Source: Citrobacter koseri ATCC BAA-895 | GTDB taxonomy: Bacteria; Pseudomonadota; Gammaproteobacteria; Enterobacterales; Enterobacteriaceae | Assembly: GCF_000018045.1 (NCBI RefSeq) | Contig: NC_009792.1 | Span: 682,001-746,000, forward strand | Length of the DNA: 64,000 bases | Direction of reading: 5' to 3' | Part shown: piece by piece, positions 7,841 through 17,100 of the stretch | Layout: every line of letters begins with the position of its first letter | Position numbering within the stretch: the first letter of the stretch is position 1 | Made by a program: the position numbers and the translations under genes | Notes under the pieces: generated by a model | Seen by the model: the letters and a program-made list of their open reading frames with translations, nothing else | What the model was told of the DNA's origin: nothing | Databases searched by the model: none

Positions 7841-10800
7841 CAGATCCAGCGGCTGGGCATCGGCAATGACGTCGCCGTAAATCAGATCGATGCCAATACC
7901 GGAAAGCGCATCCATGATCAGCGGCATTTGTACCGGGCCGGCAATGGTTCTGACGCCCAGCCGCTGCGCATGGCTCTGAATAATCGATACCAGCATTTCA
8001 TCCATTAAATTACCGTGAAGGCTGGCGCAGAGTTCGCTATCAAGCAACAGGTAGTCAGCCATGTGGGCGCTTAAGCAATCGAAAAGCGCCAGGTCACGGT
8101 TGACCTGGCTGAGAACAATGCGACAGCCCGCCTGACGCAGTATCTGTATCGCGGGTATGGCCTTATCGGACTCTTGCATCAGGACATGTGCCGGGATAAC
8201 CAGATGCAATAAGCGCGGCGGAAGTGGGCTGCGCTCCAGCTGTTCGAGCAGCTCATCAATGAATGTTGCGCGGCTGAGTCCGGCGGCGGAAAGCGGCAGG
8301 GCGATGCTCACCCCCTTACTGGCGACGGTGGATGCCGCGTGCTGGAAAAATGTCTGAAACACGCGACGATCGAGCGCGTGGCTGAGTTCGGGATCGGTTA
8401 GCCCTGCGCGGAATGCCTGCTCCTCCATGATTTCGCCGTCGCTGGTCCACAGCCGCAGCGAGATCAGCCAAAAACCGCACGTTTCAGGGATGCGCGGCGA
8501 CGCGACCCCACGGGCGATCATCAATAGAGGATTATCTTTGATTATGCGCCATTGTTCATCCTGAGACGTGACTTCCCGCTCGCTGTGCGCCTGTTCCTGC
8601 TGCGCTTCGTACACGGTGACACGTCCCCGACCGTTGTTTTTAGAGGCATAGCAGGCGATATCCGCCTGGGACATCACGTCTGCCGCCAGACGATTGGCGT
8701 TATTGATTAGCGTGATTCCGGCGCTGGCGCCAATGGGGTGTTCGCGGTCTTCCCACGTAAAGCGGTATTCATTAATCGCGTTGACGATCCGCGTAGAAAT
8801 AAAGCGTGCGCTGTCGATATTGCAATCCGGCAGCAGGAGGCCAAATTCGTCCCCGCCCAGGCGGGCCAGCATATCGCTGGAACGCAGCATACTGAGCATT
8901 AAGGCGGCCAGTTCGCGAAGCAGCGCATCGCCTGCGGCATGCCCGGCGCTGTCGTTAACGGCTTTAAAGCGGTCAAGATCAATAAAGACCAGCGCATGAT
9001 GCTGGCGCGTATCGCGTACCGTAAGCAGGATTTCTTTCAGATGGCTTTCAAAACTGACCCGGTTAGCCAGGTGGGTGAGGGCGTCATGAGAGGCGCTGTA
9101 GCTGAGCTGGCGCAGCATTTTCCGCGATTCCGTGACGTCCTGAATGACCAGTACGGAGCCGATATTCCCGCCGTCCAGCGTACTGAGCGGCGTAATGCTG
9201 TAATGAATGTCGTAGCGACCGCCGTTGCGACAGTGAAGCACCACATCCTGCTCAATGGCGGAACGCGACATATCCGCGCTATAGATATTTTCCATCAGCG
9301 GGCCGTTATCGCCAAAAGTGATGCGCAATACCGTCAGCAGCGGGATGCCGATCGCATGCTCCTGCTGCCAGCCGCTCATCTTTTCGGCGACAGGGTTCAT
9401 AAAGGTTACGTTCATATCGACGTCAATGCAGACAACCGCTTCCCCGATGGAGTCCAGCGTAATGTGCAGGCGCTCTTTTTCCTGATACAGCGCCTCGTTA
9501 AGCTGCTTGACTTCGGTCATGTCCATGTTGATGCCAAGCAGGCGTTCCACGTCGCCGTCTTTATCCAGCACCCGGTTCGCCAGGGCGCGGATATGCCGGA
9601 TGCCATCTTTTACGCCAATCCTGAATTCGAGCTTAAAGGGGAGACGTGCCGCCAGAGACTCGCGGATGATCTTTTCCGTCGGCGCGCGGTCTTCCGGCAA
9701 CAGGCAGTCGTGCCAGAGTTGCCAGGTGGGTTTGATATGCGGCGGAACCTCATACAGCTCAAACATGCGCTTATCCCAACTGATCACGTCAGGCCGCAGT
9801 TCCCATTCCCAGATGCCGATACCGCCCGCTTCGTTCGCCAGCGTAATCCGCTCCATCAAGCGCTTGTTTACCCGTTCGGTATGTTTCAGGTCGTTGATAT
9901 CTTCAATTTGCGCAATGAAATAGAGCGGGGTGTTGTCGCTATGGCGAACCAGTGAAACGGCCAGTAATGCCCAGACCACATCGCCGTCGCGGGTGTAATA
10001 GCGTTTCTCCATGGAATAGCTGTTGATATCGCCGCGCACCAGCATATTCAGCTGTTCAAGGTCGTTATGCAGATCCTCAGGCCAGGTAAGCTGTTGAAAG
10101 GTGAGGGCGCGCAGTTCATCCTGGCTGTAGCCAAGAAACTGACACAATGCCTTGTTGGCCTGTAGCCATTGGCCTTCGGTGCCCACTAACGCCATGCCGA
10201 TCGCGGAATATTCCATCGCGTTACGAAAGCGTAATTCGCTTTCCGTGATATTTTTTTGTTCCGCCCGAAACGCATACATCACCATTGTCATGATGTTGAC
10301 GGGCAGCAGGATCATTAAAAGCGGCAGCCAGGGAACGTTCATCATGGCGTATGTTTTGGGCGTTGACAGCAGCGCCGGGTCGGATGCCAGCATCAGCGAC
10401 GTCATCATGACGGTGGCGAGGAAGATCAGAAACGCTTCCATACGCGGCAGACGTATCGCGCTCCACATCAGCAGAACGATAATGCAGGTGAAAGGCCACG
10501 GGACGTACAGCATAGAGAGCCAGCTTAGCCCCAGCGTTATCGTCAGCGTAAGCAGCGTTTCAAGCAGTAAGCGGGGATCGCGATGGCGAAGCAGGTAGCG
10601 CGGTTTAAACAGCAAGCCTAATGGCACCAGCGCCAGCGCGCCGATAGACTCGGACAGAATCCAAATCAAAAATGTTTTTACTGGTGTCCCTTCGGGCATC
10701 AGCAGCCAGAGCAGCGCGCCTCCCAGTAACGGTGGAATCACCGCGCTGCCCGTCGCCAGGCGGAGCCAGTCATTCAGATTTTGTAAGGGGTTATACCAGG

Positions 10801-11137
10801 GCAGTAGCTTACGTAACAGGATTGCGCCGACCACCGCTTCAATAATATTGATCGCCGTCCAGCCAAAATTCAGCGAACCGGCAGGAGAAAAAACGAGTGA
10901 CGCGCTTATGCTGCCGAGGGAACAGACCAGTGCGATCCCCGGCCACATCCGTCCTGCGTGGCGATAAAAACCGACCATCATGATTGACGTCGGGAACCAC
11001 AGCGGCGCCAGCGGTGTATCGAAACGCGACAGTTCCAGCGAGAAGAGTGTAAAGATAAAGGTGAGCAGACCTAAACTGACGAGACGCAGTAGAGGGTGAG
11101 GCAAGGTAACTAAAACATGTTGGGTTTGTTTACTCAT
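7808..11137 (-). CDS. dgcE: DgcE (YegE), MASE1-PAS-GGDEF diguanylate cyclase with degenerate EAL
   Basis: This large inner-membrane protein (1109 residues from the ATG at 11137) makes cyclic di-GMP. An upstream in-frame GTG at 11143 is less likely, since MSKQTQHVL matches the family start. Domains in order: a multi-helix MASE1 sensor (residues about 1-300), a series of PAS/PAC domains (about 300-670; FRNAMEYSAIGMALVGTEGQW starts the first) and a GGDEF domain with intact RLGGDEFGLLL near residue 761. The C-terminal region has EAL-fold-like sequence, but no EAL signature is found and the expected position reads LWTSDGEIMEEQ. It is probably a cyclase without phosphodiesterase activity. In E. coli it feeds curli and cellulose control. 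Confidence 0.93.
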   Translation of the reverse strand: MSKQTQHVLVTLPHPLLRLVSLGLLTFIFTLFSLELSRFDTPLAPLWFPTSIMMVGFYRHAGRMWPGIALVCSLGSISASLVFSPAGSLNFGWTAINIIEAVVGAILLRKLLPWYNPLQNLNDWLRLATGSAVIPPLLGGALLWLLMPEGTPVKTFLIWILSESIGALALVPLGLLFKPRYLLRHRDPRLLLETLLTLTITLGLSWLSMLYVPWPFTCIIVLLMWSAIRLPRMEAFLIFLATVMMTSLMLASDPALLSTPKTYAMMNVPWLPLLMILLPVNIMTMVMYAFRAEQKNITESELRFRNAMEYSAIGMALVGTEGQWLQANKALCQFLGYSQDELRALTFQQLTWPEDLHNDLEQLNMLVRGDINSYSMEKRYYTRDGDVVWALLAVSLVRHSDNTPLYFIAQIEDINDLKHTERVNKRLMERITLANEAGGIGIWEWELRPDVISWDKRMFELYEVPPHIKPTWQLWHDCLLPEDRAPTEKIIRESLAARLPFKLEFRIGVKDGIRHIRALANRVLDKDGDVERLLGINMDMTEVKQLNEALYQEKERLHITLDSIGEAVVCIDVDMNVTFMNPVAEKMSGWQQEHAIGIPLLTVLRITFGDNGPLMENIYSADMSRSAIEQDVVLHCRNGGRYDIHYSITPLSTLDGGNIGSVLVIQDVTESRKMLRQLSYSASHDALTHLANRVSFESHLKEILLTVRDTRQHHALVFIDLDRFKAVNDSAGHAAGDALLRELAALMLSMLRSSDMLARLGGDEFGLLLPDCNIDSARFISTRIVNAINEYRFTWEDREHPIGASAGITLINNANRLAADVMSQADIACYASKNNGRGRVTVYEAQQEQAHSEREVTSQDEQWRIIKDNPLLMIARGVASPRIPETCGFWLISLRLWTSDGEIMEEQAFRAGLTDPELSHALDRRVFQTFFQHAASTVASKGVSIALPLSAAGLSRATFIDELLEQLERSPLPPRLLHLVIPAHVLMQESDKAIPAIQILRQAGCRIVLSQVNRDLALFDCLSAHMADYLLLDSELCASLHGNLMDEMLVSIIQSHAQRLGVRTIAGPVQMPLIMDALSGIGIDLIYGDVIADAQPLDLLLNTSYFAIN

Positions 11138-11464
11138 TACCACGTTATCCGAATAGCCCTTGCCGTCGCGGAGGGCCCGGACGCGTCAGTTTTCATTCAG
11201 GATCATGCTAGTACAAACAATTTACGATTTATACGTCAGCGGCTCATAATTTGACATCTCCGGGGGATTAATTCCGGCATAAACGAATAAATCCGGCAGC
11301 TGCTTTAAAAATAAGCATTTTAATTTGCGACAGGGAGAGATGGACGGCAATTTAGCGTTCTGTTATCTCGACTGGTATCGTGCCGCTGAAATCCCTATAA
11401 TTGCCGCGTTTGACGCTTCGGCGTCGCCCTCCCTAACATCCAGGTTAATCAGGTCGCTAAATTT
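11138..11464. other. Divergent dgcE/udk intergenic region
   Basis: These 327 bases separate dgcE (leftward) from udk (rightward) and must hold both promoters. A perfect TATAAT hexamer stands at 11396-11401 on the plus strand, about 64 bp before udk, but no good -35 lies at the usual spacing. A TTGACA occurs at 11251-11256 without a convincing -10. There is no open frame of note, repeat or RNA-like structure. Confidence 0.4.
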
Positions 11465-12106
11465 ATGACTGTTCAGTCTCATCAGTGCGTCATTATCGGT
11501 ATTGCTGGCGCATCGGCTTCCGGCAAGAGTCTTATTGCCAGTACCCTTTATCGCGAATTGCGTGAACAAGTGGGTGATGAACATATCGGCGTTATTCCCG
11601 AAGACAGCTATTACAAAGATCAAAGTCATCTGTCGATGGAAGAGCGTGTAAAAACCAACTACGACCATCCTAATGCGATGGATCACAGTTTGCTGTTCCA
11701 GCATCTGCAAGCGCTCAAGCGCGGTTCGGCGATTGAATTGCCCGTATACAGCTATGTTGAACATACCCGCATGCAGGAAACCGTTCGCGTCGAGCCCAAA
11801 AAAGTCATTATTCTTGAAGGGATTTTGCTGCTGACGGACGCGCGTTTGCGTGAAGAGATGAACTTCTCCATTTTTGTCGATACCCCGCTGGATATCTGCC
11901 TGATGCGCCGTATTAAGCGCGACGTCAACGAGCGTGGGCGTTCAATGGATTCGGTGATGGCGCAGTACCAGAAAACCGTACGCCCGATGTTCCTGCAATT
12001 TATTGAACCTTCCAAGCAATACGCCGATATTATCGTACCGCGCGGCGGTAAGAACCGCATCGCGATTGATATTCTGAAAGCGAAAATCAGTCAGTTCTTT
12101 GAATAA
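11465..12106 (+). CDS. udk: Udk, uridine/cytidine kinase
   Basis: This enzyme phosphorylates uridine and cytidine to UMP and CMP with GTP or ATP in pyrimidine salvage. The 213-residue length equals the E. coli enzyme. The P-loop GASASGKS lies at residues 15-22, followed by VIPEDSYYKD (catalytic Asp region) and a lid segment RRIKRDVNERGRS near residue 150. It starts at an ATG with no competing upstream start. It precedes dcd in the same direction, with 91 bases between them. Confidence 0.97.
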   Translation: MTVQSHQCVIIGIAGASASGKSLIASTLYRELREQVGDEHIGVIPEDSYYKDQSHLSMEERVKTNYDHPNAMDHSLLFQHLQALKRGSAIELPVYSYVEHTRMQETVRVEPKKVIILEGILLLTDARLREEMNFSIFVDTPLDICLMRRIKRDVNERGRSMDSVMAQYQKTVRPMFLQFIEPSKQYADIIVPRGGKNRIAIDILKAKISQFFE

Positions 12107-12197
12107 GCCCAGCGAATTGTGTACCGTTCAGTGATAACCTGGTTCGCCCTTGACGCGTTGAACGTTAAGGGCCTGATGCACGAAAGGAGAAAGTGCC

Positions 12198-12779
12198 ATG
12201 CGTTTGTGTGACCGAGATATTGAAGCCTGGCTGGATGAAGGCCGCTTGTCGATCAACCCGCGTCCTCCTGTTGAGCGTATTAATGGCGCGACGGTGGATG
12301 TGCGCCTTGGCAATAAATTTCGTACATTTCGTGGCCACACGGCTGCGTTTATTGATTTAAGCGGCCCGAAGGATGAGGTCAGCGCTGCGCTGGATCGCGT
12401 GATGAGCGATGAAATCGTGCTGGATGAAGGCGACGCGTTTTATCTTCATCCGGGCGAGCTGGCGCTGGCCGTGACCTTTGAGTCCGTCACGCTGCCGCCG
12501 GATCTCGTGGGGTGGCTGGATGGCCGTTCCTCGCTGGCGCGTCTTGGGCTGATGGTGCACGTTACCGCGCACCGTATCGATCCCGGCTGGTCCGGTTGCA
12601 TCGTTCTGGAGTTCTACAACTCCGGGAAATTACCGCTGGCCCTGCGTCCGGGAATGCTGATTGGCGCCCTGAGCTTTGAGCCGCTCTCCGGCCCTGCCGC
12701 ACGCCCTTATAACCGTCGCCAGGATGCGAAATACCGCGATCAGCAAGGCGCTGTTGCCAGCCGGATTGACAAAGACTGA
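12198..12779 (+). CDS. dcd: Dcd, dCTP deaminase
   Basis: This enzyme deaminates dCTP to dUTP, the main route to dTTP precursors in enteric bacteria. Its 193 residues equal the family length. Active-site signatures of the dUTPase-like trimer are visible: GRSSLARLGLMVHVTAH (about residues 110-126) and the catalytic glutamate in GCIVLEFYNSG near residue 138. The ribosome site AGGAGA is well placed. It is followed after 21 bases by asmA, so the two are probably co-transcribed. Confidence 0.97.
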   Translation: MRLCDRDIEAWLDEGRLSINPRPPVERINGATVDVRLGNKFRTFRGHTAAFIDLSGPKDEVSAALDRVMSDEIVLDEGDAFYLHPGELALAVTFESVTLPPDLVGWLDGRSSLARLGLMVHVTAHRIDPGWSGCIVLEFYNSGKLPLALRPGMLIGALSFEPLSGPAARPYNRRQDAKYRDQQGAVASRIDKD

Positions 12780-12800
12780 GTCTGCTCCACTGAGGATAGC

Positions 12801-14654
12801 ATGAGACGATTTCTGACGACGCTGATGATTCTCCTGGTCGTGCTGGTGGCCGGTTTCTCGGCGTTGGTGATGTTGGTGAATCCGAATGATTTCCGCGCGT
12901 ATATGGTGCAGCAGGTCGCTGCGCGTAGCGGATATCAACTGCAACTGGATGGCCCTCTGCGCTGGCACGTATGGCCTCAACTCAGCATCCTCTCTGGACG
13001 GATGGCGTTGACGGCGGAAGGCGCCAGCGAACCCCTGGTTCGGGCCGACAATATGCGCCTGGACGTTGCGCTGTGGCCGCTTCTTAGTCATCAGTTGAAG
13101 GTTGAACAGGTGATGCTCAAAGGCGCGGTCATCCAGTTGACGCCGCAGACGGAAGCGGCGCGCCGGGAAGACGCGCCTGTTGCGCCAAAAGACAATACGC
13201 TGCCGGATGTCCCGGAAGACCGTGGCTGGTCTTTTGATATCAGCAGCTTACGCGTTGCTGACAGCGTGCTGGTGTTCCAGCATGAAGACGACGAGCAAAT
13301 TACGGTTCGCGATATTCGCCTGCAAATGGAGCAGGATGAACAGCATCGCGGGACGTTTGATTTTTCCGGGCGGGTGAACCGCGATCAGCGCGATCTCTCG
13401 CTCTCCTTCAACGGAACGGTCGATGCGTCTGACTATCCGCACAACCTAACGGCCGGTATCGAGCAGCTCAACTGGCAGTTGCAGGGAGCCGATTTACCGA
13501 AACAGGGTATTCAGGGCCAGGGGCAATTACAGGCGCAGTGGCAGGAAGGGCAAAAAAGGCTCTCTTTCAGTCAGCTCAGTTTAACCGCCAACGACAGCAC
13601 CCTGACCGGACAGGCTCAGGTGACGCTGAGCGATGAGCCGGAATGGGCGATCGATCTGCAATTTGGCAAGCTGAATCTGGATAACCTTCTTCCGCGAAAT
13701 GACGTGGCAAGCACATCCAAAAACGTGGCGCAAACGGGGCAGCAGTCGACGCGGCCGCGGCCGGTTATCGCGTCCCGCGTTGATGAACCCGCTTATCAGG
13801 GGCTAAAAGGGTTTTCTGCGGCCCTCTCTCTGCGGGCGGATAACGCGCAGTGGCGTGGCATGGCGTTTACCGACGTGTCGGCGAAAATGACGAATCAGGC
13901 CGGTTTGCTGAATATCGTCGAGTTGCAGGGGAAACTCGACGGCGGTGAGATTTCTCTGCCCGGTACGCTGGACGCGAGAGCGGCAAATCCGCGCGCCGTG
14001 TTCCAGCCGCGCCTTGAAGATGTGGAAATTGGCACGATTCTGAACGCGTTTGACTATCCCATCGCGCTGACCGGCAAAATGTCGCTGGCGGGTGATTTTT
14101 CCGGCGCGGATATTGACGCCCAGGCGTTTCGTCACAGCTGGCAAGGGCAGGCGCATGTTGAAATGCGCGACACGCGTATGGAAGGGATGAACTTCCAGCA
14201 ACTGGTGCAGCAGGCGGTAACGCGTAGCGGTGGCGATGTGCAGCAATCGCAGCAGAATTTTGATAACGCGACCCGCCTGGATCGCTTTGTCACCGACCTG
14301 ACGCTGGATAACGGTAAGCTCACGCTGGGCAGCATGGAAGGGCAGTCTGCAATACTGGCGGTTTCCGGTAATGGCGCGTTGAATCTTGTTGAGCAGACCT
14401 GCGACACGCAGTTTAACGTGCGCGTGCTGGGCGGCTGGACAGGTGAAAGCAAGCTGATTGATTTCCTGAAAGAGACGCCGGTTCCGCTGCGCGTATACGG
14501 TAAGTGGCAGGCGCTGAATTACAATCTCCAGGTTGACCAGATTCTGCGTAAGCATTTGCAGGATGAAGCAAAACGTCGTCTGAGTGACTGGGCGGATCGT
14601 AATAAAGAGACCCGCAACGGTAAAGACGTGAAGAAGCTGCTGGATAAGCTGTAA
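12801..14654 (+). CDS. asmA: AsmA, envelope-biogenesis protein
   Basis: This is an AsmA-family (VPS13/Tam-like) envelope protein of 617 residues, identical in length to E. coli AsmA. A single N-terminal membrane helix (FLTTLMILLVVLVAGFSALV) is followed by a long periplasmic part rich in beta structure. The family is linked to outer-membrane homeostasis and to phospholipid transfer between membranes; in E. coli asmA mutations suppress assembly-defective porin. No catalytic motif is expected. It ends just before a REP cluster. Confidence 0.93.
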   Translation: MRRFLTTLMILLVVLVAGFSALVMLVNPNDFRAYMVQQVAARSGYQLQLDGPLRWHVWPQLSILSGRMALTAEGASEPLVRADNMRLDVALWPLLSHQLKVEQVMLKGAVIQLTPQTEAARREDAPVAPKDNTLPDVPEDRGWSFDISSLRVADSVLVFQHEDDEQITVRDIRLQMEQDEQHRGTFDFSGRVNRDQRDLSLSFNGTVDASDYPHNLTAGIEQLNWQLQGADLPKQGIQGQGQLQAQWQEGQKRLSFSQLSLTANDSTLTGQAQVTLSDEPEWAIDLQFGKLNLDNLLPRNDVASTSKNVAQTGQQSTRPRPVIASRVDEPAYQGLKGFSAALSLRADNAQWRGMAFTDVSAKMTNQAGLLNIVELQGKLDGGEISLPGTLDARAANPRAVFQPRLEDVEIGTILNAFDYPIALTGKMSLAGDFSGADIDAQAFRHSWQGQAHVEMRDTRMEGMNFQQLVQQAVTRSGGDVQQSQQNFDNATRLDRFVTDLTLDNGKLTLGSMEGQSAILAVSGNGALNLVEQTCDTQFNVRVLGGWTGESKLIDFLKETPVPLRVYGKWQALNYNLQVDQILRKHLQDEAKRRLSDWADRNKETRNGKDVKKLLDKL

Positions 14655-14691
14655 GCGAATCTGAATGCCGGCTGTGAAAACAGACAACATT

Positions 14692-14814
14692 TGTAGGCCG
14701 GGTAAGGCGTTTACGCCGCCATCCGGCAACACCCTACGCCTGATGGCGCTGCGCTTATCAGGCCTACAACGACACAACCGTAGGCCGGGTAAGGCGTCAT
14801 CCGCCACCCGGCAT
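14692..14814. repeat. REP/BIME palindromic cluster between asmA and yegH
   Basis: Three REP-type units in alternating orientation: TGTAGGCCGGGTAAGGCG... from 14692, an inverted copy ending TTATCAGGCCTACA near 14767, and a third GTAGGCCGGGTAAGGCG... from about 14780. The convergent ends of asmA and yegH are a typical site. REPs stabilise 3' mRNA ends and can bind gyrase, IHF or Pol I. Confidence 0.9.
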
Positions 14815-14825
14815 GCCGTTCAGCC

Positions 14826-16409
14826 TTACACCTCGTAATCTAACTCGTCATTGCTACGTAACGGTATAATCTGTACTTTCTGTACGCGGTGACTCTCAAC
14901 CTGCAAGGTTTTCAACAGGTAATCTCCCACCTGAACCTCTTCTCCGGTTTTCGGCACGCGTTGCAGGTATTCCATCAACAACCCCGCGATGGTGTGGTAC
15001 TCGCGTTTCTCATCCAGCGGCAGCGGAACGTACTGCACCAGATCTTCCAGCGGCATATGGCCGTTGGCGGTCCAGGAGCCGTCCGGGTTTTTCTGAATAT
15101 CGTGACGGGCGTCGATCTCTTCCACTTCGTTCGGCAGATTACCGGCGATGGTTTCCATGACGTCGCTCAGGGTTACGATCCCTTCAACGGAACCAAACTC
15201 ATCCACGACAAAAGCAAAATGCGTGCGGGCGTTACGGAACTGCTCCAGCGCCGGAAGCAGCGGCAGCGTTTCAGGAAACACCAGCGGTTGACGGATCAAC
15301 GCCCGCAGATCGAGCGGATCGCCGCGCAGCGATTGCTGTAGCAGGTCGATGACATGCACCACGCCAAGCAACTCTTCCTGTTCGTCCTCTCCGGTCACTA
15401 CCAGACGCGTATGCTGGTTTTTTTCCAGCAGGGCGCGAATTTCCTCTTCAGGCGCGTCGAGATCGATGTGCTCAATATCATGGCGCGAGGTCATGATACT
15501 GCTGACGGTGCGCTGGTTGAGGTTCAGCACCCGCTCAATCATCTGCCGCTCTTGCGGGTTGAAAATCTGGCTGTCGTCATGATCCGCCAGCATAGCGGAG
15601 GTGTCAGCATCCAGCTCGGCATCCTCCTTTTTCCCGCTGAGCAAATGCATCACCGCTTCGGTGGTGCGCTGGCGCAACGTATGGTTGGCGGATAAGAAGC
15701 GACGACGGTTGAAGATCGCCAGTTGGTTCAGCGCTTCAATCATCACCGAGAAGCCGATCGCGGCGTACAGATAACCTTTCGGAATATGGAAGCCAAACCC
15801 TTCCGCCACCAGGCTGAAGCCGATCATCAGCAGGAAGCTGAGGCAGAGGATCACGATGGTTGGGTGGCTGTTCACAAACCGGGTCAGGGATTTACTGGCC
15901 AGCAGCATCAGGCTGATGGCGATAATCACCGCCGCCATCATCACCGCAAGGTGTTCGACCATCCCCACGGCGGTAATGACCGAGTCGAGGGAGAAGATGG
16001 CGTCCAGCACCACAATTTGCGCCACCACGCCCCAGAATTTCGCCCCTTTGCGTTGGGTGGGGTTATCGCTGTCTTTCCCCTCCAGCCGCTCGTTGAGCTC
16101 CATCGTGGCTTTAAAGAGCAGGAAGAAACCGCCAAACAGCATAATCAGATCCCGGGCGCTGAAGCTCAGGTCGCGTATGCTAAAGAGAGGCTTCGTCAGC
16201 GTGACCAGCCACGATATAGACGCCAGCAACAGCAGGCGCATGATCATCGCTAACAGCAGCCCGGTAATGCGCGCACGATCGCGCTGCGCAGGCGGCAGTT
16301 TTTCAGCGAGGATGGCAATAAAGACCAGGTTATCAATGCCGAGGACTAACTCGATGACGATAAGCGTGACGAGTCCGGCCCAGATTGATGGATCGGCAAT
16401 CCATTCCAT
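14826..16409 (-). CDS. yegH: YegH, TerC-family membrane protein with CBS and CorC domains
   Basis: This 527-residue inner-membrane protein begins at the ATG at 16409. The N-terminal half (about residues 1-235) is a TerC-like multi-helix domain with the acidic motifs ELVLGIDNLVFIAIL and VVLDAIFSLDSVITAVGMVE, which are thought to bind metal. Two CBS repeats follow (about residues 300-425; TSRHDIEHIDLDAPEEEI and HFAFVVDEFGSVEGIVTLSD), then a C-terminal CorC/HlyC transporter-associated domain. The architecture suggests a role in metal-ion export or homeostasis, but the substrate is unknown. It is divergent from the colanic acid operon. Confidence 0.88.
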   Translation of the reverse strand: MEWIADPSIWAGLVTLIVIELVLGIDNLVFIAILAEKLPPAQRDRARITGLLLAMIMRLLLLASISWLVTLTKPLFSIRDLSFSARDLIMLFGGFFLLFKATMELNERLEGKDSDNPTQRKGAKFWGVVAQIVVLDAIFSLDSVITAVGMVEHLAVMMAAVIIAISLMLLASKSLTRFVNSHPTIVILCLSFLLMIGFSLVAEGFGFHIPKGYLYAAIGFSVMIEALNQLAIFNRRRFLSANHTLRQRTTEAVMHLLSGKKEDAELDADTSAMLADHDDSQIFNPQERQMIERVLNLNQRTVSSIMTSRHDIEHIDLDAPEEEIRALLEKNQHTRLVVTGEDEQEELLGVVHVIDLLQQSLRGDPLDLRALIRQPLVFPETLPLLPALEQFRNARTHFAFVVDEFGSVEGIVTLSDVMETIAGNLPNEVEEIDARHDIQKNPDGSWTANGHMPLEDLVQYVPLPLDEKREYHTIAGLLMEYLQRVPKTGEEVQVGDYLLKTLQVESHRVQKVQIIPLRSNDELDYEV

Positions 16410-16638
16410 AGTGAGAATAATACCTTTCGTTATATGACAGTTGTCACAATTCGATCATGGATAAAGCTGGCGCAAAATGCAATGACATAACGTCATTTCT
16501 CTTTCTTTTATATCAGGCTTTTATGCTGAAAACGTGGCGGAAAAATAACCATAAAGTTTCCATATGGTACGATTTTTTGAATGTGGATATATTTCGGAAA
16601 TATCGCAGGTTGGGCGTTAAATATAGAATTTGTCAACA

Positions 16639-16652
16639 TCAATAAAATCCTA
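16639..16652 (+). promoter_or_regulatory. Candidate RcsAB box of wza
   Basis: TCAATAAAATCCTA agrees at 11 of 14 positions with the E. coli wza RcsAB site as I recall it (TAAAGAAACTCCTA), including the invariant TCCTA half. It lies about 450 bp before wza, far upstream as in E. coli. RcsA-RcsB activation of the locus is established; this exact site is inferred. Confidence 0.5.
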
Positions 16653-16883
16653 AAATTATAATTTCGCCACGCTTAATATTAATCTTAAAAAGGGTGAAGT
16701 ACAGGCTTGTTACCTTGCCTGCTATTACGTTAACTGCAACAATTCTTGCAGCATTAATGGTGGGCAACAAAAATATCCTGTCGCCGTCAAGCAGGCCATT
16801 ACTGAGTAACTTTCTTATTTCCTGTGATGTTTCTCTGTCGCGAAGAAGAGGAAATAAAGAGGATTATAAAAACCTAAATTAAT

Positions 16884-16922
16884 CAGTGTATTGGTAGCTA
16901 AAAAGCCAAGGGCGGTAGCGTG
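16884..16922 (+). promoter_or_regulatory. JUMPstart with ops element upstream of wza
   Basis: The 39-base JUMPstart begins CAGTGTATTGGTAGC and ends with the ops core GGCGGTAGCGTG at 16911-16922. The ops sequence in the nontemplate strand pauses RNA polymerase and recruits the NusG paralogue RfaH, which is needed to transcribe long polysaccharide operons. It differs at only three positions from the copy at 41179-41217. Confidence 0.95.
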
Positions 16923-17100
16923 TCTGATAACCTGGTGACAAGTCTGAATTATTCTGTCAATAGCCTACGGATGAATCCAAATTTTTTAGGACTGATGCCA
17001 GTTAAATTTCTTTTCAATTAACTGCAATGTAAATGTGTACAGGCGAAGTCGCTATTTAAATTGCACGGGATAATTACTCTGCCAAAGTGATAAATAATCA

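Larger units (their letters stand above)
16410..17100 (+). promoter_or_regulatory. Long leader/promoter region of the colanic acid operon
   Basis: The 691 bases between yegH and wza are AT-rich and contain the RcsAB-like site at 16639-16652 and the JUMPstart at 16884-16922, followed by about 178 bases of untranslated leader to wza. A possible 62-codon frame at 16694-16882 (GTG start, hydrophobic beginning) is not believed to be a gene. The long leader fits RfaH recruitment at ops and Rcs-dependent activation, both established for E. coli wza. Confidence 0.75.

Noticed and set aside
8939..9955. 338-codon frame antisense within dgcE
   Set aside because: It lies wholly opposite a well-supported PAS/GGDEF gene and has no recognisable domain. 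High-GC genes give such antisense shadows.
13803..14807. 334-codon frame antisense to asmA
   Set aside because: The asmA reading is full length and matches its family; the antisense frame looks like noise and runs into the REP cluster.
14692..14814. Regular palindromic units as a CRISPR array
   Set aside because: Units alternate in orientation and are known REP/BIME sequence, with no unique equal-length spacers and no cas genes.
16694..16882. 62-codon frame with hydrophobic start in the wza leader
   Set aside because: GTG start, no family and arginine/serine-rich tail; it ends just at the JUMPstart. Kept only as a possibility in the leader finding.
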